Below, one piece after another: positions 29,191 to 40,344 of a stretch of DNA of 64,000 nucleotides (position 1 is its first letter; each line of letters opens with the position of its first letter). Below the pieces are notes generated by a model. It saw nothing but the letters and a program-made list of their open reading frames with translations. It did no database searches and was not told where the DNA came from. The DNA is from Cristatella mucedo. Taxonomy: Eukaryota > Bryozoa > Phylactolaemata > Cristatellidae. The stretch spans positions 737,001 through 801,000 of the forward strand of contig WPIO01000028.1 of assembly GCA_009760855.2 (NCBI GenBank). The letters run 5' to 3'. A program made the position numbers and the translations under genes.

Positions 29191-30313
29191 AGTGTCATTC
29201 TGCGAGCAATAGCCTGCCAGCGATGAGGCCTGGCCACAAGACCCGGTGCCCCTCCTGCCCGACCGAAAGTTGGCTCAGGCTGCACGACCAGCCACTTCCA
29301 GGCTTCCCACGATCAGCTGCCTTCGGCAGGTCAAGGTCTGGCTCCTCCTTGGGATGATTAACCTTCAACATGACCCCGATGGCACTACTGTGCAGAAGCT
29401 GGCTGCAGTGGATCGTCACACTTCGACCACTGGGAAGCAGCAGCTTGGCAACTGGTCGATAAGCCACACCTCCCAAGCCACTCATTATCTGAGGGTGGGT
29501 GGGTGGGTGGGTGGTTGATCGGTGCTGAGGCAGGCTGCTGCTAGCTGCCAGAGCTGCATGCTCCGCCTACTAGGATAATGAAGGTTGTTGCATAAGAATT
29601 GTGAAAGTAAGCTCCACCTACAGTGTTGGACATGCAGAGCGAAAGCTTCTGTCGCCAACGGTCTTTAAGCGTAGGAATGGAACAGCTATTATACTGTCCA
29701 TAAAACTCTTGGGGGCACAAGGAGACTGAAGCTGGTGCAGTAGTACAGCTAGGCATGAAGGGCCCCAGTGACGATGGGCCTTTTGGGTCATAGTAAGAAT
29801 TATGCTCTGTATCCGTTGATCGGCCGAGAGTCATCGCTGCTCCTTCAGCAAAGGAGACACGTCGCTGAACTTCTAGGATCTGTTGACTAGCTGAACTGCT
29901 GCCATACTCACCACCAGCTACAGCTGCTTAGTGCCTTTTTTGGTAGCCCAGCCAAAACTGAAAAACAGTAGTACAGCCTAGAGAGAACCAGAGAGCTAGT
30001 AAAAGATTGTTGAAGGTTTTAGGTTGAGCTTCAAGAGTTTGCTATCTGCAATAATGTTTCATGCAAGTACAATTACCTTCCTGGTGCATTATTTCTCGGT
30101 ATCTATTTGATTGAATCGCTCTGATCTTGCTGTGGCCATGCAGTTGCAGTAGCCTTTGCGACCATCGGTACGTCGTCAGACATATCGCATGCCTTATACG
30201 ATCGTATGATGCATGTACGGTGGACCCCCGCAGAGAGATCGGCACCTGGCTGCCGACCTCGACTTCATGCAGTGGCTCTGCTCTCTGATGCTGTGCCTGC
30301 CTTTGCCCCAAAG
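29191..30313. other. gene 2 intron 3, last part
   Basis: It contains a GGGT repeat (29,493-29,514) and nothing else I recognise. A good pyrimidine tract (TGTGCCTGCCTTTGCCCC) precedes the acceptor at 30,313. Confidence 0.5.
29493..29514 (+). repeat. GGGT repeat with G-quadruplex potential
   Basis: Five GGG runs separated by single T bases. This pattern is known to fold into very stable parallel quadruplexes. It is on the sense strand of gene 2 intron 3, about 800 bases before exon 4. Confidence 0.9.
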
Positions 30314-31978
30314 GTCACGAAGGTGCTTGACATTGGCACCCCCATTATTGAAGACCTGCTGGCTGCTCCCGGCCAGCCTGCTGCCAGCAACTCGGTGCAG
30401 CAGAAGAGGTTCATCGAGCAGGAGGCCGTCATGTATCCACTCTACGCCTGCGGCGTCGTGGTCGCCTTCTGCCTTCTCGTCACCATGCTGTGCGCGCTCA
30501 TTTTCTGTTGCGGCCAGCGCTCTAACAGCGACGACGCCGACCCGAGCGAATTCTGGGTAAACGTGCGCGCCATCCTCGTCATGCTCCTTTGTGAGACTCC
30601 GCCATCGCCACGGGCACTCGAGCAGCAGGAGATCGAGATCATACCGGTGACGTTCAATGCATACGAGTACTCCGGCAGCAACATGCTGTGGGCCGGCATC
30701 GTAACCAGACTGTTCGAGCAGATCGAGAGCGCGTTTGGCCGCTGGAAGGTCCGCTTCTATCGCATGTTCGTCCGGCACACGGTGCCGCACGTGCACGACG
30801 AGCACGTCGTTGTTGCCGCCGCTTCGCTGCTGGCGGCGGCAATGGCCGAGGATGGCGACTGTCAGCCACAGGAACAGCAGTCGGCGACCCATTACAGCGA
30901 CGACAGCTGTAGGGGCGAGCAGAAAGGCTCGGTCGGCCACCGCCGAGGCAGCAGCCGGGGAGGCCGCTGCTGCAGTGGCCGAGCTGCCGCCGGATCGCAG
31001 CCGCCGAGCGAGCTCGATGTTCTCGTCCATTCGGCCACGTGGAAGCGCATGCCGTACGCCGTGCTCGCCGGCAACGTGATTGCCCTGCTCTCGCTCTCCA
31101 TTCTCATCGTAGTGTTGTTCGCTGTGAAGGCTGGCACCGCCAAGCTGGCGACCATCGAACAAGGCATCCAGATCGCTGCTGGCGCTCTGTTCGGCGTCAC
31201 CGTGCTCACACAGGCGCAAAAGATCTGGGCCCTGGTGAGGGTCGTCTGGTCGTCACAGTCAAGCGAGGTGGTGAAGGAGACGCTTGGGCGTGCCGGCAAG
31301 CCTGACTTTAGCGAGCACCTGGGCTTCATGCACGACGTTTGCTGCCAAGTGGCCAAAGTGACCGACTTCGTTAAGCTGATGGAGCGGCTCTACCGAAAAC
31401 GCTTCCGCGTGCTTGTCATCTTCGACGCGCTGGACCGCTGCGAGCTGCCCAAGATCGTTCACATCATCGAGGCTGTGAACCTGCTGCTGTCTGACGAGGA
31501 GTCACACTTCGTCACGGTGCTCGCCGTCGACCACAACTCGGTCAATCAGGCCCTGGTCGGCAAGGTGACGGGCAACAGCGCACAGTTCATGCAGCAGCTC
31601 TTTCAGGTGCGCTTCTGCATGCCTGACTACTGCGAGCAGGACGTCAAGCTGGCGCTGAGCAGGAACTGCACCGGAGGTGGCGGCAGCTGCAGCGCCGGGA
31701 GAGCGATGCACGGCGACGTCGGCGGCTGTGGTCAACCTGCCGGCAGCGGTGGTTTCGTCGAGTGGCAGCTGAGCAACGACTCATCGACAACGGCGGCGCG
31801 CAAAGCTCGTGAGGCCGTCGCCGCAACTGCCCGGCCGGCGTTGACCTGCTCGCTCAGAGAGCACGCCGACAGGGCAGTGAGGCAGCAGCAGCAGGAGGAG
31901 AGCTTCGAGCTGACGTCTCTGGCAGCCAGAGAGACCAAGGATCTAGAGCGCCTTCGACAGAAACTGTGCCGGTGGCTG
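30314..31978 (+). CDS. KAP P-loop NTPase gene 2, exon 4 (membrane insert and Walker B)
   Basis: This single 1,665-base exon, phase 0 at both ends, encodes residues 218-772. In order it holds a second membrane segment (about 258-283, YACGVVVAFCLLVTMLCALI), the cytosolic part with NAYEYSGSNMLWAGIVTRLF (331-350), and a low-complexity acidic/basic loop (380-450). Third and fourth membrane segments follow (about 463-488 and 499-521), then Walker B FRVLVIFDALDRCE (581-594), the counterpart of LVVIIDGLDACEQ in Kidins220. A likely sensor-type strand reads HFVTVLAVDHN (615-625), followed by a second Gly/Ser/Gln-rich loop (668-745). The layout matches animal KAP NTPases, in which the membrane helices interrupt the ATPase core. 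GC content is much higher than in the flanks. The 341-codon antisense frame is a by-product of this. Confidence 0.95.
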
Positions 31979-32914
31979 GTAAGCGCAGCTTCGTCTCTGC
32001 AGTGGCTTGAGGCCGCCATGTCTCGGCGGTGTCTGGCGACAGACGGATAAGCACTTCGAACGATGAGTCTTGTGTATAGCAACCTAAGAGAGCTCGATCT
32101 CGACTCAGGCGCTTTGTAATTTGCCGAAAGAGAAACAATAACCAATAGTTAATGAAAAGCGAGGTATCCTGCTTAAGCATGCAAAACACACAATTATCGT
32201 GCATGCGAAAGCTCACAAAGCACCCTGGTCAGCCACTGATTTGTAGTACTCCCCGTTAGTAACACTCACTCAATCGTGCACAGGTCAGCAGTCTTCGATA
32301 GCTAGAGGGGCTGTGAATCCGACTCACTTTCATTAGTCTATAGTCATGCACTCACCTATTGTCTTAGGTAACACTAATGGAGCTACTAGGCTGTATCCCT
32401 AGTCCCCTGCCCCTCGTTATCCCAATCTAGAAAGGAGATACAGCATGGGCTAGAGTTATGATCCGGTATAGAGGTGCCACACAACTACTAACTTTGTTTG
32501 AGAGCTGTTGAAATGGTTGCCTTTGTAGCTCGATGGTCAGACGATTGGGCAGGTCAACGGGAAAACTGCGTGTTCATATCCCTCCAAGCCTACAAGTTGC
32601 CTATTCTTAGACCTTCGGGCCTTCGTATATTGTGTTGGAAGAATATTGAAACTAGTTTAGCGATTTGTCAGATCTCATCAAACAGATCGGTCCTAATAAA
32701 TACGGCTTAGTTTACTGGCTGCGACTGCATGTGACATGCTGAGGACTCGGCATTATATCGTTAACATCAATCAGGTCATCGGTGCCAATCCTTAGGATTT
32801 ACACCATCAAAAGCAAGCAATGTACCAAAATCTGCTGTTATGGAATGTGACAGAGTCCGACTAAGAACTACTTCGTTTTCGGCCCTTATGCTGTAATATT
32901 CAACAATCTAACCT

Positions 32915-33375
32915 GATCTCCTGCAAGCAGTGTATCGACTTCAATGTTCTGTCACTCGCCTTTAGGCACCTTCATTCACTTGCTGTGGCCTACCCTTCTG
33001 AAAGATTATCCAATCTGTTCTAATCTAATCTATCTCAATCTAATCGATGCTCCTCTGACTCTGCTCGTTTGGTTGTGCCTCTAGCAAAGTTCAAATCGCT
33101 AGGAAAAGCCTTTTTTCCTATGATTATATAGCCTTCAACTTACTGCTGATTGATTTTACGCTGCTCCTGATTTTACGAAATTCAAAAAAGCTTATAACTG
33201 TTAAATACACATCTGTTTCCCCAGTCTCCATCTAGATCAATTGTCCTTCGTGTGCTTTTGCTCAGACATTGTCGATGTCTTTGCTAACTAATTAACATGC
33301 TTCCTCTCCAGCATATGTGAAGTGCCTAGAAAAAGACTTGGTTCTCTGGGGGTACTATATATCTTTTATTATTAC
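32915..33375 (+). mobile_element. old LINE C-terminus, 3' UTR and tail
   Basis: CAGTGTATCGACTTCAATGT and TTTAGGCACCTTCATTCACT match the KQRIDFKVLSLTFRSLHSL region. A decayed tail (AGTGCCTAGAAAAAGACTTG, GGTTCTCTGGGGG) and an ATT run follow. Confidence 0.65.
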
Positions 33376-34027
33376 TACTATTTTTCCGGCCGCCAGACTT
33401 CTGGGAGTACACTGTGTGTTGGATCCAAGTTGAACCGTCTTTCTGCTTGCAAACCCTTTCGAGCCATTTGTCTTAATGGTGTACTGTACTACTTGTGGTA
33501 GCTCGTGAAAAGTCGCCGCACTCAAAAAAGCCAGCCGGCAAACACAGTCTGTTGTCCCGTCCACGTTTTGTGCACTTAGACAGGAGCGACCATACGTCCA
33601 GAATATCTCTAGGTACCTGGATGGTGTCTGATTCCTGATTGTCCATATGTCTTAGGGTAGTAAATCGTACTCTTCTTTACTTTCGGAGGTAGTTAATAGC
33701 TGGCTCACTTTTGCTTTGATGATCTTTATCATTTTATCATAATTGGTCTAGTGAAGGGCCTTTTAATTTTAGTTTCTGGTTACTACTGTTTGTAATGTGT
33801 ACACTTGAATATGTTTTAATCGTATCATTTCCTTTGAGTCATCTGAATCTTATCCATTTCTACATTGATTAGCATTTATATAATTTGGTAATTAAACCTC
33901 AAAAGAGTGTAAATGTCTTATCTGAATTATGCGTTTGCTTCTTGTATCCATACCTAACTGTAGTCATTGTGATGTTGAATTACCTACAGGGTACTGTATG
34001 GCTGTGTTCTTCTGCTTACTATATCGT

Positions 34028-34112
34028 GTTTCCTTTGAAGCAAATGTAAAGACCCGGAAAGAGATTGAGTTCTCTGAGGGTGCTTTACCAATTGTATTAT
34101 TATTATTATTAC
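34028..34112 (+). mobile_element. bare LINE tail insertion
   Basis: Only the last ~80 bases of the LINE are present: GTTTCCTTTGAAGCAAATG, the hairpin with AGAGATTGAGTTCTCT, and an ATT run. Confidence 0.8.
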
Positions 34113-34893
34113 CAGGGCCTTCTGTGCCCCGGTAGGACATGTTTGATTAGCTCTGTGATTCCATGGTAGGCAACTTTCGTTAGGCTGCATTTTCATAAGG
34201 CATGAGCAAGTTCCCGGTCACACTTTTAGTAGAAGTAAGCCGTGCGGTCCATACTCCAGTGAGCTGCAGTCTTTGTAAGGCTGAATTGTATTGTGCTATA
34301 GTGAACTTGCTGAGCTCTTAAAGTGTAGTGCCCTTAGCCGAGATGCTGCTAGCACGGTTATTTCGGTTCCTATTGTACTGTACACTCTACAACAAGTGGA
34401 AAAATTATGGCTGTGCATTCATTAAACTGACTGGATTTGGCATTGGTACAGGTTAATTCGCTGTTAACGTATGTGTCCTCTATCTGCTTCGTTTTTACTT
34501 CAAGCCATTTTATTTTCTTTGCTCTTTTCTGCAATGACTTGGTTTTTCTGCCGATGCCCCGGCATACGGCATGGTCATGTTCAAAATGTCAGATTAGATG
34601 TTTAGATGTTATAGTGTTTTCGGCCCTGCGGTCGTCAGTGTCACAGACTTGGGGGGTGTGGACACCGTGTTCCCATTGGTTGAGACCCGCTGACAGCAGA
34701 ACGTTTGGCTTGGAGCTGGTCAATAGACAGTCACAGTAATCGGCTCGGTTCCGAGTGCCGTGGCTGCACTCGAAAAACGAGACGACAGCCCGAAAAGCCC
34801 CTCCTTAGATATAAGAGTGCCTTCACCTGGCCTCCATTCTGGCTCGTTGCATCCATGCCAGCAGATTAGAACGAGCGAATTTTATCGCTGTAG

Positions 34894-35209
34894 ACGCTGG
34901 TGGCCGTCGACGAGCTAAGCCGAAGCAGCCAGCTGCTGCCGCTCTCCTACAAGTTCGTTCGAGACCTGCGCAACGTCGTCTTCTGCACTCTGTGCATGTG
35001 GACCCGGCGCCGAGTCCAGTCGGCGAGCCGCAACATTGTGCAGCTGGAGGCACAGCTGGCGCCACTCTGCCGCCTGTTTGCCTGCTGGATATTTCTCGTC
35101 GAAGTGTGGCCGTACCGATGCAGCTGGATTCTTTATCACGTCGGCACGATGGAGGAGCACTCTCTGGGCTCGGGCAAGGTGGCCGCCTCGAAGCGCCTAG
35201 CCTCACGAG
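34894..35209 (+). CDS. KAP P-loop NTPase gene 2, exon 5
   Basis: This phase-0 to phase-1 exon encodes residues 773-877. It contains FVRDLRNVV followed by LCRLFACWIFLVEVWPYRCS, which aligns with LASWINLTEQWPYRTSWL near the end of the Kidins220 KAP domain. The WPYR motif is the clearest single match in the gene. A basic stretch (TRRRVQSASRN) corresponds to the linker before it. The last 87 bases are duplicated at the start of the window as the visible end of gene 1's exon. Confidence 0.92.
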
Positions 35210-35848
35210 GTGAGCTGCTAGCTGCTAGGTGATGCAGCAGCAGCGTGGACCGCTCTACCTGCGGCCGTCATGGCAGCAGCGGCGTCCGTGCGTTCGTCTG
35301 CCGCAGGCTCCTGTGCGCGGCTGAAGAAGTTGACGTTCGTCTGCCACTGTGGGTCCGTGCACGGTTGCCACTGCCAGGTGGTCGCTTTCTCGAGTGGCTT
35401 CTTATGCCAACGTGTGTATCTTTCCCGTTTGCCTTTTCGCGACGTCTTTCTCGGCAAGGCAGACACCAGCCGAACTGATGATTGCCCAGAACTGTGGAGT
35501 TCGCTTCGATGTGGCTGCGTACGCTGGGCAGGCTGGCTCGGACAGTGATGATCAAGGGGAGCCTATCGTAGGCGTCGAAGCTTCGGGGGCTCATGCTTGA
35601 GACGTTGCCGAGCATGCCAGCTGAGCGACCGAGAGTCGCATCGTGCGATAATCATCGACGTTGGAGTGCGAGATGTTTGATGGCTGCGAGGGACTAAACA
35701 ATGACCGAGAGGCCAAATCGACATGCCAAAGCTGCAAAGTGGAGGAGTGGAAGGAAGTGAGAGGTAGGACCAGCCAGTAGTCACACTGCTGCCACGTAGA
35801 ATAAGAATGAAGAAAGGGGGACATTATGGTAGGATCGGAAAAAGTGCT

Positions 35849-35849
<1 letters not shown>

Positions 35850-35909
<60 letters not shown>
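35850..35909. repeat. CA microsatellite
   Basis: About 29 CA units with two AAC interruptions at the end. Copy 1 has only a short, decayed CA stretch at 1,893-1,930. Confidence 0.97.
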
Positions 35910-36811
35910 CACAACACACACCAACGGCATGCACCGGCTGAACCTGTTATGGTCAAAGATTGGCTCTTGTATCTATGCTATGGCACGTGTGGACATGTGC
36001 ATGCACTTTACGACTTGCTTGTTGTAGACGTATCCTGCCGTTTGTGCTTAGGCTGCTTCAAGGCGATGTTGTTGACATCATACCGTTGGCTGATCGTGCC
36101 TGTTTACCTCTGTTTTATCAGCTTGATTAGATTAGTTGCAGCTCCCCACCTTTTGCCTGTTCCCTCGGCTTGTAAGCACAGCCTTCCTGTTGCCCTCCTT
36201 TCTCCAGTGTCGAAAAGAAGGATGTTTCGGGTGTTGCAATTGAAAATGCATTCCTATGACTAGTGTGTGACTTGCCTAGCAAGCTGACTACGTCCTCTGA
36301 TGACCGCGGTCGACCTTCGGTCGGCTTGCCTTGGCTGTGCTTTGTCTGCTGGAGCAGAGCACTCGATTGCATTAGAGACCTCTTTCCTGTGAGAGCCATC
36401 TATATGGTACTGTGTTGATTAGTCAGTCTACCAATGACTGTAGTTCTACTGATGCTGCAACTTGTTAAGCACTTCCTTTTAAGCTAGCTGGGGTGCAATT
36501 TCTTGCAGCTGCACTCGGCGATCAAGTGATGAGACTGTAAAGCTTCTATTCTGGCAGATCGAGTACAAACTAGCTCTTCACGTGGCTGCTTGCAGCTTTC
36601 CAAACGGTGTTCTCTCACATGCCAATTAATTAAGAGATTTGGTCAAAACTTGAATGATCGTGCAAGCTTTATTCCACAAGTTGCATTAAAGGCAGATCGA
36701 TCAAAATCGTGTCCCCTTGCCTGGGATCTAGATCTGATTGTAGTACTGAATGCGATTAATACGAAAAGTATCATCAAGTACCTCCTTTCTAGGAGATACC
36801 TGATACATTAA

Positions 36812-36975
36812 TAAAAAAAAATGTTAGTGAATTCAACAACCTCATGTGCATAGTTACAGAGAAATTGAGGGCAATCACTGCTGCTTGCAGTGGGCAATAA
36901 AGGACCGCTCAAACCCACGACCTGGGTCCTTAAAAGCAAGCACCTAACTCCTGTGCTAAACATGTGCACTGCAGT
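36812..36975 (-). mobile_element. SINE-B copy, counterpart of 2,820-2,998
   Basis: Same insertion and orientation as in copy 1, with a small deletion next to GGACCGCTC. The head end lies in the nearly identical tract beside exon 6. Confidence 0.75.
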
Positions 36976-37048
36976 CATATAGGGTTACTGTTTTAAGACA
37001 TTAGAATGCCTTGCGGTTCTATATTCTAGTAATGTTATGGTTCTGTAG

Positions 37049-37238
37049 GTGCTTTTGACGACATGAAGCTTTCCGATCTCTATGCGCATGTTCGTACATT
37101 TGTGAAGACTCTTGACGACTGGAAGTACTGGATCAGCAACGATGGCGATCCTGACACTTTCGAGATTACTATAAATCAGTTTCCTCTCACCGTAAAGTTA
37201 ATGAAGCAGTTTTTGCCCTTCACTACCAACTTGGATAG
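37049..37238 (+). CDS. KAP P-loop NTPase gene 2, exon 6
   Basis: The acceptor GGTTCTGTAG completes a split Gly. The exon reads AFDDMKLSDLYAHVRTF, then WKYWISNDGDPDTFEITINQ, then FPLTVKLMKQFLPFTTNLD, and ends in phase 2 at GATAG|GTAAGC. NDGDPDTFEI and FLPFTTNLD match the IDGDIRNFEV and FLPCTVNLD blocks of Kidins220 at the same spacing. If the donor is skipped, the frame ends at TAA 37,240-37,242, so splice choice could give two C-termini. Confidence 0.92.
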
Positions 37239-38723
37239 GTAAGCACATGCTTGGTATTCTGCTCAACAAAGTATTTAATACACTGGAGCACAGCAGTATC
37301 CGTGGGGCTGCTTAAAATGGCCACCCGATCCTTTAAGTTCCGAATCTGGCATAAGAAATTTACTACACTGCATGCTTAAAACAATAGCACCTGTGAAACT
37401 TACAGTTGACAATCCAAGTCGATAAGAAGCAACATTGGTGTGCTGACGCAATTTTAGAATTCATGTTCAGTCAGCTCTTTAACCTAAATAATGACATTAG
37501 TCCGAGGCTCATGGAAAATGTAGAGCGTGGGGTTGAAGATCGATTTAAAGAGGGTGTCACGAACCTTTGCGCAGTCTTAAAGATCCATCTGTCGCCCTGC
37601 TAAAAACTACCCTAAATTTCGCAGGAGATGTAGCATTTTATCTATCTGGAGCCAACGATGTAAAAGTTGTCGACGAACAGTCGTCAAATGATGCTGAAAG
37701 TGTGAACTCGTCTCTTCAAAATGAATTGAATTTTTGCTTCAAAAGATGGATCATCCATTGCAGTCTGGATGTAGACAGTTTCAAATTGCTCAAGGTTGAA
37801 TTCGCCCCCTTCAGGAACTCTGGCCAGCACGCTGAAAATCTTTAATTTGTGCACAGCTATTCTATCCATTAAACCGACATCAGTGGATATTAAAAGAGAG
37901 TTTTTTGGTCTGTACGAATTTCTGTGCAAAATTTAAGATCGCGTCTCAGACAAGTCGCCTTATGCATTTGCATTCTTGAAATAATATGTAAAGTAAAATG
38001 GTATTGGTTTAGAACTTCTCGCGGTGGATATACAATAGAACGGTGTAATTGCAAAAAATAAGTTTTTGACTATAAAATTAGTCAATAAATGAAAGAAAAC
38101 AGCAAAAACAGCCTTGAACAGCTTTTTCATAAATTGAAAACACTAAACAGCTACTCTTCAAAATTGACTGTTTTTTCAGAAACCCTAGCCTCATTGATGG
38201 GGTTTTAGTGCAACATGACTCTAGCAAACATTGAGTTGATACTCATATCCAAGCACAGCATGCAACCAGCAAAAGAACGCGATGTCTGGTGGGAATGTTG
38301 TATGTTGACATGCAGACCTGTCGTTACTTGCCTAAGAGTGCCTTGTGTGTGCTAGGTTATTCTGCGGCATCTCTGGTATGTCTTTGGGTGCTTATGCACA
38401 TGGAAACATGGATATTTCTTCGTGAGGCTTCCAAGAATTGCAAATCTCTCTACTTGTGATTGTGTTGTCAACCTCCAGCACCGACGACGTCATGGAGGCT
38501 TGTCGTGCTCAGTAGTCAGCAGCTGCTTTACTTAGTATAGAAACCAACATGCAAATATCTTTTAGACTAATGGCAACGTCATTTGTACTCTTTGTACTCT
38601 TAAAAGACAACTAATGAATTAGCAGGGAGAATAAAACAAACGACAACAGTGGATATAGAAACTATTGGCCCAGGCTGTGCTGTGCATTGTGATATCTACC
38701 AACTGCCTTCTATCTATTTTCAG
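37239..38723. other. gene 2 intron 6
   Basis: A compact version of 3,259-7,436. It lacks the Tc1 relic and the 5' hAT part and has no SINE insertions. The acceptor is TTCTATCTATTTTCAG. Confidence 0.75.
37385..37985 (+). pseudogene. hAT transposase relic, 3' part (copy 2)
   Basis: It matches 5,890-6,665 of copy 1. A frame with ADAILEFMFSQLFNLNNDIS and VERGVEDRFKEGVTNL corresponds to the C-terminal region of hAT transposases. The SINE-A found in copy 1 is absent. Frameshifts are present. Confidence 0.75.
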
Positions 38724-38826
38724 ATGTATCAAGAAGGCTATCGCCGATTACTGCAACATGCACGGTGATGCACCGTGTTCCAGATGTATCGCTTCTTCGT
38801 CACGATTCCAATCTGATGCAAAGTAA
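38724..38826 (+). CDS. KAP P-loop NTPase gene 2, exon 7 (last coding exon)
   Basis: The first base completes Arg 941. Then CIKKAIADYCNMHGDAPCSR and thirteen more residues follow before TAA at 38,824-38,826. The KKAIADY helix follows NLDR as REIIADV follows NLDPKL in Kidins220, where it closes the KAP domain. Unlike Kidins220, the protein then stops at once, so the long C-terminal tail with its SAM-like region and PDZ ligand is missing. The model totals 974 residues. The strong pyrimidine tract and the phase match support the junction. Confidence 0.78.
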
Positions 38827-39600
38827 TCGAACCTGCTTACATTATGTCATGGCAGATCCGATAGCTGTTTGTGGTCCAAGCAAGTGCAAAGTAATTGAAT
38901 TATTTGACACGCTCTCATGTCGGATCCAACTTCTGCATGTTGAAATCTATGCAGAAAGCTCAGACCTCCTATTTGAATCAGTCATAATGTAAGAACATTC
39001 TTTGGTGTACCAACTAGCCTCTAGTGTGCTCTCGTTAATTTATGCCAGTAATAAAGCAGCATGTTTCATAAGGCAGTTCCTTGCCTGAAGTATTTCCATG
39101 CGGAACGTTGATGTTGAAAGCCGCTAGTTTGTCTTTAAGCTACCGTCATTAGGCACATTGCCGTGCTGCTATTGCATATGTGATGCAAACTCTTTCCTGA
39201 ATATGTATGATCCTTTTAGTCTATTGTCGGCAATTTCCATTGGACGTGTACTCATTAACGTATTACCCATTTTGAATTTCTACTTCGGTACAGCTTATAC
39301 CTCATTCTTTTTCTAATGTTGTCTCTTTCGTGCCCCTTACTATCTTGGTTTCTTCAGATTTCTACCATTTATAGTAGAAATCAGCTAAGTCCTGTGCATG
39401 TTAGGCGTGCCGATGAATAATTGATGTCTTTTCATCTTTACCGCAATGCTCGCACAAGGTTGTTTGGAATGGTTATAGTGAATCTACCTTTCCGACATCT
39501 CCAGTAGGGATCCTGTGTCACCCCCAGTCTATGACTTGTTAGAAGAAAACTGTTTTGTGTGACCTGCATTACAATAAATGTTGAAAGTATTAATGATACA
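38827..39600 (+). other. 3' UTR of gene 2
   Basis: It aligns with 7,519-8,285 and runs to the AATAAA at 39,573. No repeats were seen. Confidence 0.6.
39573..39578 (+). promoter_or_regulatory. polyadenylation signal AATAAA, gene 2
   Basis: At the same aligned position as 8,257 in gene 1, with a T-rich stretch (CGTCTTTTTTTTTACCG) about 30 bases further on. Confidence 0.6.
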
Positions 39601-39637
39601 ATCGTCTTTTTTTTTACCGTTACCCAAGCACATTATC

Positions 39638-39720
39638 CCTTTGCAGCAAATGTAAAGCGTGTAGGAAGAGATTTGAGTTCTCTGAGGGTGCTTTATCAAG
39701 TGCATTATAATTATTGTTGT
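39638..39720 (+). mobile_element. bare LINE tail, absent from copy 1
   Basis: CCCTTTGCAGCAAATGTAAA, the hairpin and a TTATAATTATTG end are inserted within the shared CCCAAGCACATTATTAGC. Copy 1 is uninterrupted at 8,310-8,325. The insertion is only about 80 bases long. Confidence 0.88.
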
Positions 39721-40344
39721 TAGCTGACCTTATGTTACTTTGGGCGGCTGAACACTGACATATGCACACAGCCCAAGCATTGATTATTCCATCTTTTAGA
39801 TAATAACTGATTATTAACTGATTATTGCTTTAAATATAACTGATAACTGATATAAATAACTGATTATTGCTTTAAATGTTTTGACTGAGATCGTTTTGCA
39901 GAAGTTAGAATTGACCATTTTGACTATGGCCATGTTCTGCTAAGTATATTCTGTTGATTGATGAGATGAGCTTAGCAGGAGGATTTAGCGATTCATTTGA
40001 ATCCACTGTATTACTGTCTTGCGCCTACGTGATTCGTCTATTCGATTTTTTTCAGATTAGCCCTACCAAAGTGAGGAGTCAGTGTGTGTACTTGAACTAG
40101 GCATCAGGCCTCCCAGCTTCAACCAGAGCTGTTCCTATGGATGAACAGTGCATCGTGAAAAAGTTACCTTTGTCGCCAGTATACTGCACGTCATGACTTG
40201 TCCACCCTGCAGCTTCCAGTGTGTGGCTGTCTTGTTATGTTGGACAGCAGCCCTGGCAAGCCCGACCTGCCCGTAATTTCGCTGGGCATGGATTGCAAAG
40301 GGATGTGGTTACCGACCGCAGCAACTGTCATGGGCCGCCCCTTC
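39721..40344. other. shared 3' flank of copy 2
   Basis: It matches 8,320-9,110 of copy 1 without the SINE-A. A local ACTGATTATTGCTTTAAAT repetition lies at 39,815-39,880. No gene. Confidence 0.5.

Larger units (their letters stand above)
31979..34893. other. gene 2 intron 4
   Basis: The donor is CTG|GTAAGC and the acceptor is TTTATCGCTGTAG, both phase 0. Two LINE fragments lie inside (32,915-33,375 and 34,028-34,112). The rest shows nothing I recognise. Confidence 0.7.
35210..37048. other. gene 2 intron 5
   Basis: The counterpart of 88-3,068. It carries 43 extra bases between two GTTCGTCTGCC repeats, a CA microsatellite in place of the 1.2-kb block, and the shared SINE-B. Confidence 0.8.

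Noticed and set aside
30194-31219. 341-codon minus-strand open frame
   Set aside because: It lies opposite the strongly supported KAP exon 4, has biased low-complexity content and no recognisable domain. It is a GC-driven shadow.
35123-35209. Assembly artefact as the sole reason for the duplication
   Set aside because: The copies differ by substitutions, indels and independent mobile-element insertions along 16 kb, which does not fit a simple assembly duplication, although distinct haplotypes cannot be fully excluded.
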